From Alteromonas sp. RKMC-009 (lineage in GTDB: Bacteria; Pseudomonadota; Gammaproteobacteria; Enterobacterales; Alteromonadaceae), in contig NZ_CP031010.1 in assembly GCF_003584565.2 (NCBI RefSeq), forward strand, positions 1,426,001 to 1,490,000: a stretch of 64,000 bases of DNA, in the 5' to 3' direction. Position numbers and translations under genes: made by a program. Within the stretch, counting starts at the first letter, position 1. Each line of letters begins with the position of its first letter. Below, in pieces: positions 43,599 through 52,096 of this stretch. Under the pieces are notes generated by a model. It saw only the letters and a program-made list of their open reading frames with translations, was not told where the DNA came from and did no database searches.

Positions 43599-44548
43599 AA
43601 CTGTCAGTCATTGTACCGGCTTATAATCTTGAGCGTTATATCGGGGAGTGCCTGCGTTCAGTGCTGGACCAGCATGCCGATTTCGATTATGAAGTGCTGG
43701 TGTGTGACGATGCATCCACTGACAACACCCGCGAAGAAATTGAAGCGCTGTGTCAGGAGTTCAGTCACTTAAAAGCTATCTTTAAAACGCAAAATGCGGG
43801 ACTGGCTGAAAATATGAAAACCCTGCTTGGTGAAGCAGGAGGTAAGTACATTGCTTATCTGGATGGCGATGATGTTGCCTTACCGGGTAAATTGCAAAAG
43901 CAGGTGGAATATCTCGACAATCACCCTGAATGCCAGATGGTTTTTCATGAGTCTGATATGTTCGATTCGCAAACTAATGAAACCATTCGCCTGTACAGCC
44001 AGACTTTCTACAACTGGCAGTACATACCACCACAGTCAGACATCACTCACCTTATCCGCTACGGCACCTACATGCAGGCCAGCAGTGTGATGTTCCGCCG
44101 GCATAACCATCTTGCCTGCACCATTGCGACAGACTGCCGCATTATTCTGGATTATCCGTTTTATATCTTAAACGCCGGTTTCCTGAATGCCCGCATCGAC
44201 TACATGCCGGACGTACTGGGGCGTTACCGTATTCATCCTGACAGCTTTGGCGCGCAAACGCAGCGTAGCGCAGAGCGCCGTGAGCAAAGCCTGCGGGATA
44301 TCTGTCTTGCCTGTGAACAGGCTGCACAATTTGGTGTAGAGCCGGACATTATTCAGCAGGGTATTGCCCATCATCAGTTTGCCGCTGCTCTGTACTTTCT
44401 GTTCCGTGATAACGATGAGAAATTTGTTGAGTGGATAGAAAAATCTGCTGCCTCCGGGCATTTCTTTGATGAACGTCACCGGTTTGCGTTTGGCAACCGG
44501 GCAAACCCGTCAAAAGTGAAAGCTTTTATTCGTCAGGGGAGTGCATGA
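43595..44548 (+). CDS. Family 2 glycosyltransferase (A)
   Basis: A 317-residue GT-A-fold glycosyltransferase: LSVIVPAYNLERYIGECLRSVLDQ at the start, VCDDASTDNTREEI, the metal-binding region LDGDDVALPGKLQKQVEYLDNHPE (DGDD), and ILDYPFYILN. A C-terminal helical part follows. It overlaps luxC-like and the next GT2 by four bases each. It probably adds a sugar during glycan assembly; donor and acceptor cannot be read from sequence. Confidence 0.9.
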   Translation: MKLSVIVPAYNLERYIGECLRSVLDQHADFDYEVLVCDDASTDNTREEIEALCQEFSHLKAIFKTQNAGLAENMKTLLGEAGGKYIAYLDGDDVALPGKLQKQVEYLDNHPECQMVFHESDMFDSQTNETIRLYSQTFYNWQYIPPQSDITHLIRYGTYMQASSVMFRRHNHLACTIATDCRIILDYPFYILNAGFLNARIDYMPDVLGRYRIHPDSFGAQTQRSAERREQSLRDICLACEQAAQFGVEPDIIQQGIAHHQFAAALYFLFRDNDEKFVEWIEKSAASGHFFDERHRFAFGNRANPSKVKAFIRQGSA

Positions 44549-45831
44549 TGACAGTCTCCCTGACCGCAGTGATATGCAACTTTAATAAAAAAGACTACCT
44601 GAAAGGCTGCCTCGATTCTCTGTTGGCCACACAATCTGATTCACTGAGTATCAATGTGCTCGTGGTGGACAATGCCTCCACCGACGGCAGTCAGCAGATG
44701 ATTGAAAACGAGTACGGCAAACAGGTGACGCTGATTGCAAAAGCGGAAAATACCGGCGGAGCAGGGGGCTTTGCCACCGGCATGCGTGCAGCAGTGGAAA
44801 CCGGGGGCGATTTTGTGGCCTTGCTGGACAACGATATTCTTCTCGACACCGACACCTTACTCAAACTGGTTGCGTACTTACAGGCACATTCTGAGGTAGG
44901 CGTTGCCGGTGCCAAAATCTGCACCATGGATAATCCGGCTATTCTGCAGGAACTCGGTGCATTTATTGACTGGGAAAACTATGGTGTGAAAACGCCATTA
45001 AAGGGCCACAAAGATGATACTTCGCTACCGGACGTTGTGGTCTGCGACTACGTACCTGCCTGTTGTCTGGTCACACGTACAGAGATCATCCGCGAAGCGG
45101 GCGTGTTCGATGAAGCCCATTTTATCTATTGGGACGATATGGACTGGTGTACCCGGGTGAAGCTGGCCGGTTATGAAGTCCACGCTATTGCCAGTGCCCG
45201 TGTTCAGCATAAGATGGGAGCAGTTCACGCCACCAATACATTCAGTAATTATTACTTTGAGCGTAACCGTTTACGCTTCTTTGCCAGCTACCTGTCAGCA
45301 GACGCATTTGCCGACTTTGTGCTGAAGCGTTGTTCCGAGTTAGCGCCACAAGCCTTCTTTGCTCATTACAAAGGGGTAACCAGTCAGGCGATCAGCGCGC
45401 AGATCGCGCTACTGGATTTTGCTGCCGGCAATTGGTTTGCTCAAAATGACGGTGTATTGCCGAAATCGCAGTATGATGTGACCGCTTATTTGCCCAAACA
45501 TTACCGTTACTGTTTATGTGGCGACGATGAGATTAAAGTGGCTCAGGTTCACTGGCAGTTGATTGCCCAGGGGATGGACGCTGACATCGAAGACGCCACA
45601 GTGTCCGCACTAAACCAACAACAACTATATGTGGTGGAGCATATTCTGACGGCAACCACCCCAGCTGACGGCTGGCTGATTGACGGATACTTAAATGTCT
45701 GTGAATCCGCAAGTCATCAGGCGCTTACACAAAACTATGCGGAATTTTTAGCGGTCTTCAACAGTGTTGAAATGCCGGTATTTATACAGCAGCTGATGCA
45801 GGGATATCGGCGTTTTCATCAGCCCCAATAG
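44545..45831 (+). CDS. Family 2 glycosyltransferase (B), rhamnosyltransferase-like
   Basis: A 428-residue GT2 enzyme with TAVICNFNKKDYLKGCLDSLL, VVDNASTDGSQQMI, LLDNDILLDTDTLLKL (DxD), VCDYVPACCLVTRTEIIREAGVFDEAHFIYWDDMDWCTRVKLAGYEV, typical of rhamnosyl- or galactofuranosyltransferase-like members. A C-terminal extension of about 130 residues is not recognised. It ends the tightly overlapping pse operon section, and the HAD gene follows after 17 bases. Confidence 0.88.
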   Translation: MMTVSLTAVICNFNKKDYLKGCLDSLLATQSDSLSINVLVVDNASTDGSQQMIENEYGKQVTLIAKAENTGGAGGFATGMRAAVETGGDFVALLDNDILLDTDTLLKLVAYLQAHSEVGVAGAKICTMDNPAILQELGAFIDWENYGVKTPLKGHKDDTSLPDVVVCDYVPACCLVTRTEIIREAGVFDEAHFIYWDDMDWCTRVKLAGYEVHAIASARVQHKMGAVHATNTFSNYYFERNRLRFFASYLSADAFADFVLKRCSELAPQAFFAHYKGVTSQAISAQIALLDFAAGNWFAQNDGVLPKSQYDVTAYLPKHYRYCLCGDDEIKVAQVHWQLIAQGMDADIEDATVSALNQQQLYVVEHILTATTPADGWLIDGYLNVCESASHQALTQNYAEFLAVFNSVEMPVFIQQLMQGYRRFHQPQ

Positions 45832-45848
45832 TCACCCGGTAAATAATT

Positions 45849-48143
45849 ATGACTCACTTTGAACGCATTCTGGATTACGTCCGCCAACATCATATCCGCC
45901 GGGTGTCATTTGATATTTTTGACACACTGGTATTTCGGCATGTTCATTGCCCAAGAAGCCTTTTTGAACAGGTTGTACTGGACGATGCTGGTTTAAAGGG
46001 CTTATCTGGTGGCGACTACAGCCTGATGCGCGAACAAGCGGAAAAATTGGCCAGAAAGCAGGCATCTGACCGTGAAGATATTCGCTTTGAGGAAATTTTT
46101 GCATGCCTGCCTTTTTCTGCCGAGCGTAATCAGGCGCTGCTCGACAGTGAGCTGGCCGCAGAGAAACAGTTTGGTCTGTTGAATGAAGGCGCCGTTGCGC
46201 TTATTCAAACTCTTCAGCAACAGGGTGTAGAGGTGGTACTTATTTCTGATATGTACCTGCTTAGTGAGCAAATTAGAACAACATTTTTCGGTGCTTGCCC
46301 GACGTTGTTGTCATTACCGCTGTTCGTGTCTTCAGAATTCGCCGTCACTAAACACAGTGGTAATCTGTTTGCCCTGCTGGCAAATAAGCACTGCTGGGAA
46401 ATGGCCAGCTGGCTGCACGTGGGAGATAATATACTGGCTGATGTTACCGTTCCCAAAGGGCTGGGTATCCACGCTATTCACTATCATCCGTCCATCGACA
46501 CCACACTGATCCGTGAAGCCGAACGTAAACAGTTTGCTTCGGCGGGGCATTCCTCGGCGGTGCGATTGTTAGCTGCATTGAGCGGCGACTCGCAATCCGC
46601 AGATGCAGCACTGGCGTTTGAATCAGGCGCATTTGTGTGGGGGCCGGTGATGGAAGCTTTTGCCGACTGGGCAATAAAGCAAAGCGACATCACTGGGTGC
46701 AAACATATTCTTTGCCTGATGCGGGAGGGCTACCTGTTCACGCCTGTTATCCGTCAGCGGTTGGCGTTACTGGGGCGGCAGGATATCCGCGTGAGTGCAT
46801 TTTATGTGTCCAGAAAGTCGGCGTATTGGCCTGGCATAGATACCAGTAAGCCGCAATGGTTGGAAGATGTCATGGATACACTGATGATGTACCGTGGCTA
46901 CACGTTAAAGAATTTTATTCGCGATTTTCACCTGTCTGATGCTTTACTACAGTCGCTGGACAGCCAGATTGAATTGAGAAACATAGAAGGCGTGTTTGTG
47001 GATGGTGAACCGCTTTATCAACGCCTTTGTAGGGAAGCTAAAGCCAGCCGGGCAAAACTTGAAGATAAAATAGCGACTCAGAAAAGCCTGTTGCGCACCT
47101 ACCTGACGCAGGAAGCCGACGTGCCATACAACCAGTGTGCGGTAGTGGACTTTGGCAATGGCGGCACTATTCAGCACAGCCTGGAAAATGTGTTTGGCCA
47201 GCAGGCTGGGGCAAATCTGTTGTTTTACTCTTCATTACGGGTTTATCGCTTTGTCAACTCGACCATTTACCGGGCCTTCATTTCACCCGGCGTGGAAAAA
47301 TTCCGCTTGTCAGAATTTCTTGCCCGCTCTCCAGAGTGTCTGGAAGCATTGCTTCTTGGCAGTGAAGGGTCGACGCTCAGCTACCGGCAACAGGGTAATA
47401 CCGTGGAGCCCGAAAAGGCCCAAGGTATTCAGGCTAACAAAGTGATATGCGATGCCTTTCTTTCGGGGTGCCTTGCGTACATGGTTCATGCGGCACAATA
47501 CCATCAGCCGGTTATATCCAATGACATGGCGCAATCGGTTGTTGCCCGCTACGTGCTGATGCCAACCCGCAACGAAGCGACGCTGTTCGAACGGCTTCTG
47601 CATCAGGATAATTTCGGTACTGATGGCGAGTACCCGGTTATCGATGAGCGGCAATTAGAAAGAGTCAAAACGTTAGGCCTGGCTACAACCTGGTCGGAAA
47701 TGCATAACAGCACGCGCTGGGAACTGGGTCACATTCACTGGCCTGCGGCAATTATTGCCCTGATTGATGATGCGTTTATTCCGCGGGCGTTTGGCTTGAT
47801 GGAGAACGATAACTGGTATCATGTGAACGTACTGGTAGCCAAACTCCTGAGTTTGGGTTGGAAGCAGGTGGACGTATACGGCGCCGGCGAGTTCTTTTTA
47901 GAAGTGTTACCGCACTTGCAGGCAAATGGAATAGAAGTCCGCAATCTGGTGGACAGACGCGCAGAAGCAGGCGAACGTTACCGAGTTGCTGGTTACGAAG
48001 TGAAAACACTAACAGAGGTGCTGACGCAGGGCGCAAACCGTTTTATCATCTCTTCTGTCGCATTTCGCGACGAAATCGCCCAACGAATCAGTTCGACTGC
48101 GCAAGCTGAAGGCACAAAGGATATTCAAATGGTCGGTGCCTGA
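45849..48143 (+). CDS. HAD-superfamily hydrolase with C-terminal Rossmann-like domain
   Basis: A 764-residue multidomain protein. The N-terminal HAD-like domain has VSFDIFDTLVFR with the nucleophile pair Asp22/Asp25, VVLISDMYLLSEQI (motif II), and WLHVGDNILADVTVPKGLGI (motif IV). A long central region (about 230-650; LCLMREGYLFTPVIRQRLAL, AVVDFGNGGTIQHSL) resembles large COG5610-type proteins of polysaccharide loci. The last about 85 residues (VDVYGAGEFFLEVLPHLQANGIEVRNLVDRR) form a nucleotide-binding Rossmann-like module similar to that in the gene at 52097. The family is often found in surface-glycan clusters, with unknown substrate. A 182-base gap follows. Confidence 0.75.
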   Translation: MTHFERILDYVRQHHIRRVSFDIFDTLVFRHVHCPRSLFEQVVLDDAGLKGLSGGDYSLMREQAEKLARKQASDREDIRFEEIFACLPFSAERNQALLDSELAAEKQFGLLNEGAVALIQTLQQQGVEVVLISDMYLLSEQIRTTFFGACPTLLSLPLFVSSEFAVTKHSGNLFALLANKHCWEMASWLHVGDNILADVTVPKGLGIHAIHYHPSIDTTLIREAERKQFASAGHSSAVRLLAALSGDSQSADAALAFESGAFVWGPVMEAFADWAIKQSDITGCKHILCLMREGYLFTPVIRQRLALLGRQDIRVSAFYVSRKSAYWPGIDTSKPQWLEDVMDTLMMYRGYTLKNFIRDFHLSDALLQSLDSQIELRNIEGVFVDGEPLYQRLCREAKASRAKLEDKIATQKSLLRTYLTQEADVPYNQCAVVDFGNGGTIQHSLENVFGQQAGANLLFYSSLRVYRFVNSTIYRAFISPGVEKFRLSEFLARSPECLEALLLGSEGSTLSYRQQGNTVEPEKAQGIQANKVICDAFLSGCLAYMVHAAQYHQPVISNDMAQSVVARYVLMPTRNEATLFERLLHQDNFGTDGEYPVIDERQLERVKTLGLATTWSEMHNSTRWELGHIHWPAAIIALIDDAFIPRAFGLMENDNWYHVNVLVAKLLSLGWKQVDVYGAGEFFLEVLPHLQANGIEVRNLVDRRAEAGERYRVAGYEVKTLTEVLTQGANRFIISSVAFRDEIAQRISSTAQAEGTKDIQMVGA

Positions 48144-48325
48144 TAACCGGTCAAATTACATTCAATTAACCCCGGTAACTGCATGATAAATTAGTAAAAG
48201 TGCAGGTTATGCAATACACTTTGCTGCAGTGCTGAAACAGATTGTCGTGATGCCGGTGGTCGTTATTGCGACGCACCAAGGCGACAACGCCGTTGCATAA
48301 CTGACACAGAAATACGGGAAGAATC
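48144..48325 (+). other. Gap between HAD gene and maf
   Basis: The largest gaps in this otherwise overlapping gene series flank maf (182 bases here, about 180 after it). It holds no supported gene and no T-tracted terminator. A transcription start for maf may lie here, but no convincing promoter consensus could be read. The maf ATG has GGGAAGAATC as a modest ribosome-binding site. Confidence 0.3.
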
Positions 48326-51300
48326 ATGCTTAAAGATGTCAGAATTCATTTAGACACTGACGAAGAGCGTCAGGGGCAACGTGAACGCGATGTTGCCGCA
48401 CTGATTATGCAGAACGTCAGGCGCAATGAAGCCACCTTTAAAGCCTACATTCCCTCCTTGGTGGGTATCGTCAAAGCTGCCCGCAGTCAGCATATTTCGG
48501 TATTAATTAACCGCTTTGGCAATATGAACATTGTTGATTACAACAATGGTCGCACGTTTTATGGCTTGCATCCGAATGAAGAAATTCGTGCCCAGTATGA
48601 ACTCAAAAAACAACATTGCACCTATAGCGCGCTAACTGCGCCAGTATCTGCGCAATCGACCACGCAATCATGCGCACAAACATCCACGCAGGTTGCTTCA
48701 TCGTTTACGGATGTGCTGTCAGAGCAACCGGTTTATTCCAGTTTGTTAGCCCAGCCGCCGCTGCCTCAAAAAGCCGATGTTGTTGTGGTTTTAGGTGTCG
48801 GGCTTGGCGAACATATTCGCATGCTGATTGAAAATCACGATATCCGCCATTTGATCATTTACGAACCGGAAAGCCAGTATTTTCAGTGTTCGGTGCTGGC
48901 AACAGACTGGCGGCCGATATTTGATTTGGCGAAAGATAAATCGACTCAGTTGTATTTCCAGCTCGATAATAATGGCAGTACTCTGGTGGACGACATCAAA
49001 GAATTGTCGCAGCACAACCCGATAGACGGGTTCTATTTGTACCGGCACTATAATCATGCCGTGTTCAATTGTTTGGAACATTCGCTGTTAACCACCAGTT
49101 GGTCACACCTTGAGAAAAATGGTCTGGCTTCTTTCCTGACGCAATACAAAGACGCCGCGTTGCCAGCCTGGTCGCCGGTTGTAGACATCAGTCAGTATCG
49201 TTCCACGCTCACCGATGACCCGCAATTTCAACAGAATATCGACGCATTCAGCCATTACTTTCCGGCCATTGCCAAAGAATTTGAAGACTTCAAACCTGCA
49301 TACTGGCTGCCTGTGGCCAACAGTGACGGACAGGTAAATATCGTTAGCAAGTTTTCGTTATCAGCATGGTTCAGTGATACCCGTGATGACGATGCCGCGC
49401 TGAACCTGGCTAATTTTGTCAGCCACCCAAATAAGGATGGCCTGGTGCTGGGTTATGAAGGAGAGAAGCTGAAGAACTATTTGCATTTCCGTTTTGTTCA
49501 GCAGGCGCAGAAAATACTTGATAGCACCAAAGAAGAAGCGGGTACGCTTCCTGATGTTATTAAGTCAATGATTCTCTTTGGCATTGGCCCGCAGTTGTCT
49601 GCGCTCAGTGAACAATTCACGATTGAAAAGCTGTTCATTTGCGAACCCGATCGCGATTTGTTCTATGCCTCACTGTTCTATATCGATTGGGCAGCTATCC
49701 TGACCAAAGTTGATACCAGCAATGGTCGCTTATATATCAACGTGGGCGACGATGGCAGCAATTTATTTAAGGACCTTATCAACCAGTTTTACTCGGTGGG
49801 CCCTTATATTCTGGCCAGTACGTATTTCTATCAGGCTTACCATAACGAAACCCTGGTACGAACCATTAGTCAGTTGCGCGAGCAGTTGCAGGTAGTGATT
49901 GCCATGGGGGAGAATTTTGATCACGCCCGCCATGGAATTGCACACACGCGGGAAACCATTATCCGCGACTATCCGCTGTTGGAAAGTAAACCGTCAGGCA
50001 AACTGTCAGCTGTAGACAAAGATGTGCCGGTATTTATTGTCGGTAACGGCCCGTCGCTGGACAGTGCTATAGCGGCCATCAAAGAATGGCGCGACCACGC
50101 CATTGTGATTTCCTGTGGAACCGCACTGATGCCGCTGTATAAAAACGGCATTGTGCCTGACTTTCATGCTGAAATTGAACAAAACCGCTCAACGTTTGAC
50201 TGGTGTAGCCGCATAGGTGACTTCGAATACCTCAAGCAAATCAACCTGATTTCCTGCAATGGCATTCACCCCGACACCTGTGCGTTATTTAAAAGCACCT
50301 ACATCGCCTTTAAAGAGGGTGAGTCGTCGACGGTGTCGGCACTGAATATCCTTGGTCGGGAGAACTATGAAGAACTGCAGTTTGCATTTCCCACGGTGTC
50401 TAACTTTGTCATTAATTTTATTACCCTGATTGGCTTTCAGCAGCTGTATTTGTTTGGCGTTGACCTGGGTTTCATCGACCAGAAGAAGCACCACTCGGCA
50501 CAATCCGGCTATTACGATGCCACTGGCAAAGAGAAATACAACTATCAGCTTGAGAACAATACCAATCTGGTTGTGCCCGGTAATTTTGAAAAATTCGTGT
50601 TTACCAAATACGAATTCAAAGTGTCGAAAATTATCATTGAACGCTCACTGGCGCAGGTGAAAGTCGATTGTTTCAATACCAGCAACGGCGCGAAAATTGA
50701 GGGTAGTGTGCCGTTGCCGGTAGACTACATACTGATATCGTCCACGCCGGAACAGCGTCTGGCCACCCTCGACACGCTGTTTACAAAGGTATTTCGCCCC
50801 GCGGCTGCCCATGTCAATTATCAGCAAATTTTTGATAATAAATACGACAGCCAGTTGCTGACAACGGAGTTAACCGAGTTTGCTACGCTGGTTGGCAAGC
50901 CTTTTGATGACATTAACGATGTTGAGAAACTCACCGACACACAAAAGGAATTGCTGTTTAAGTCTTATGTGAATGGGCATTCGCTGCTGTTCTATTATTT
51001 GTATGGCACAGTAAATTATGCCAATTCCATGTTGAGTAAGCTCAGTTATGCGGCGCTGGAGCCTGAAAATAAGCTCGAGAAACTCAATGAGTTACGGGAA
51101 CTGTGGGCGCGCACGTTAACCACCATTATCGGCGAAATTCATGATGTTCCTTACCTGTACGATCATGTGTCCAGTTTCTCCTATGAGCGTGAGGAGGTTT
51201 TCCTGCGAGAGAAAATCTTCGGCTTGCGGGTACACAGTTGTCTGTCTGAACATGACACTTACAAACTGGATATTCTTGCGCAGAAGCGCTCAGCCAGACA

Positions 51301-51916
51301 TTTACATGAAATCAGTCGTCAGCGCCCTGCGGATGCCACGCTTGTGGTTCGCCACTATGACGCACAAGTATTCGAACAGGTTAAAGCTAATACGCAAGAT
51401 ATTCACAACATTATTCTTGTCAGCACGGAACACAGGTTACAGGATTTACAGGCATCAGCGGCGGGGATGAATATTACTTACGTGTTTGTGCCGCCGGAAC
51501 TGAATTTGCCGGAACAACAGGAAAGCTATCTTTCGGGAGAAAGCGTGCTTTCTCACGAATACATGACTATCACCAACCTGTTGAAAGCATGTGTGTTATA
51601 TCGCAATGCCGTGGCGATCCTGCCAAAAACCTACTACGTCAGTGAAGCCGGGGGCATGTCGGATGCTGTTCGTAACTACGCCGACGCTGTTTATGAGAGC
51701 ATGCACGCGGCAGAGCACGTCATCGAATTTCCCAACTACTGGCTAGTGCCCGGTCAGGCACTGGACGACCGGGAAAACGTACTTGATGAGCTTGGAAACC
51801 GCGGTGTGGTGCGAGCTGCCATTCCAGATCGTCAGGCCTTATTCGTTGCCACCGTGAATCGCGCCAAAGCATTAGTACAGTTGGCGAACTATAACAAAGA
51901 CTGGTGGGGCAGCTGA
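48326..51916 (+). CDS. maf: Maf-type motility accessory factor, flagellin glycosyltransferase-like
   Basis: Maf proteins (MAF_flag10/DUF115) are required to glycosylate flagellin with nonulosonic acids before export and are the likely cytosolic transferases. The core domain is recognisable at about 560-800: DVPVFIVGNGPSLDSAIAAIKEWRDHAIVISCGTALMPLYKNGIVPDFHAEIEQN. The protein is unusually long (1196 residues against about 600-700), and its N-terminal half contains two related units, about 151-250 and 413-512, sharing (Y/C)EP-x3-F-x4-DW and LYxxxxxxGSxLxxD. The C-terminal about 350 residues carry another region with REEVFLREKIFGLRVHSC and VLSHEYMTITNLLKA. Placement after the CMP-Pse operon and flagellin genes strongly supports the role. 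Confidence 0.88.
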   Translation: MLKDVRIHLDTDEERQGQRERDVAALIMQNVRRNEATFKAYIPSLVGIVKAARSQHISVLINRFGNMNIVDYNNGRTFYGLHPNEEIRAQYELKKQHCTYSALTAPVSAQSTTQSCAQTSTQVASSFTDVLSEQPVYSSLLAQPPLPQKADVVVVLGVGLGEHIRMLIENHDIRHLIIYEPESQYFQCSVLATDWRPIFDLAKDKSTQLYFQLDNNGSTLVDDIKELSQHNPIDGFYLYRHYNHAVFNCLEHSLLTTSWSHLEKNGLASFLTQYKDAALPAWSPVVDISQYRSTLTDDPQFQQNIDAFSHYFPAIAKEFEDFKPAYWLPVANSDGQVNIVSKFSLSAWFSDTRDDDAALNLANFVSHPNKDGLVLGYEGEKLKNYLHFRFVQQAQKILDSTKEEAGTLPDVIKSMILFGIGPQLSALSEQFTIEKLFICEPDRDLFYASLFYIDWAAILTKVDTSNGRLYINVGDDGSNLFKDLINQFYSVGPYILASTYFYQAYHNETLVRTISQLREQLQVVIAMGENFDHARHGIAHTRETIIRDYPLLESKPSGKLSAVDKDVPVFIVGNGPSLDSAIAAIKEWRDHAIVISCGTALMPLYKNGIVPDFHAEIEQNRSTFDWCSRIGDFEYLKQINLISCNGIHPDTCALFKSTYIAFKEGESSTVSALNILGRENYEELQFAFPTVSNFVINFITLIGFQQLYLFGVDLGFIDQKKHHSAQSGYYDATGKEKYNYQLENNTNLVVPGNFEKFVFTKYEFKVSKIIIERSLAQVKVDCFNTSNGAKIEGSVPLPVDYILISSTPEQRLATLDTLFTKVFRPAAAHVNYQQIFDNKYDSQLLTTELTEFATLVGKPFDDINDVEKLTDTQKELLFKSYVNGHSLLFYYLYGTVNYANSMLSKLSYAALEPENKLEKLNELRELWARTLTTIIGEIHDVPYLYDHVSSFSYEREEVFLREKIFGLRVHSCLSEHDTYKLDILAQKRSARHLHEISRQRPADATLVVRHYDAQVFEQVKANTQDIHNIILVSTEHRLQDLQASAAGMNITYVFVPPELNLPEQQESYLSGESVLSHEYMTITNLLKACVLYRNAVAILPKTYYVSEAGGMSDAVRNYADAVYESMHAAEHVIEFPNYWLVPGQALDDRENVLDELGNRGVVRAAIPDRQALFVATVNRAKALVQLANYNKDWWGS

Positions 51917-52096
51917 CAATGAAGATTGGCGGGAAACCGCCCCTAAAGACGCTGCAAGGTGGTGTCTAAAGTGATTCTGAATATTGCCGATACAGTCTGT
52001 ATGGCATTACGCAGATTGCGTTTCACCAACTGAGTACATGGGGCTTCTGTCCTTATTGGAAAGCTGCATTTTTTAACGTAACCTGTGGAAATCGTT

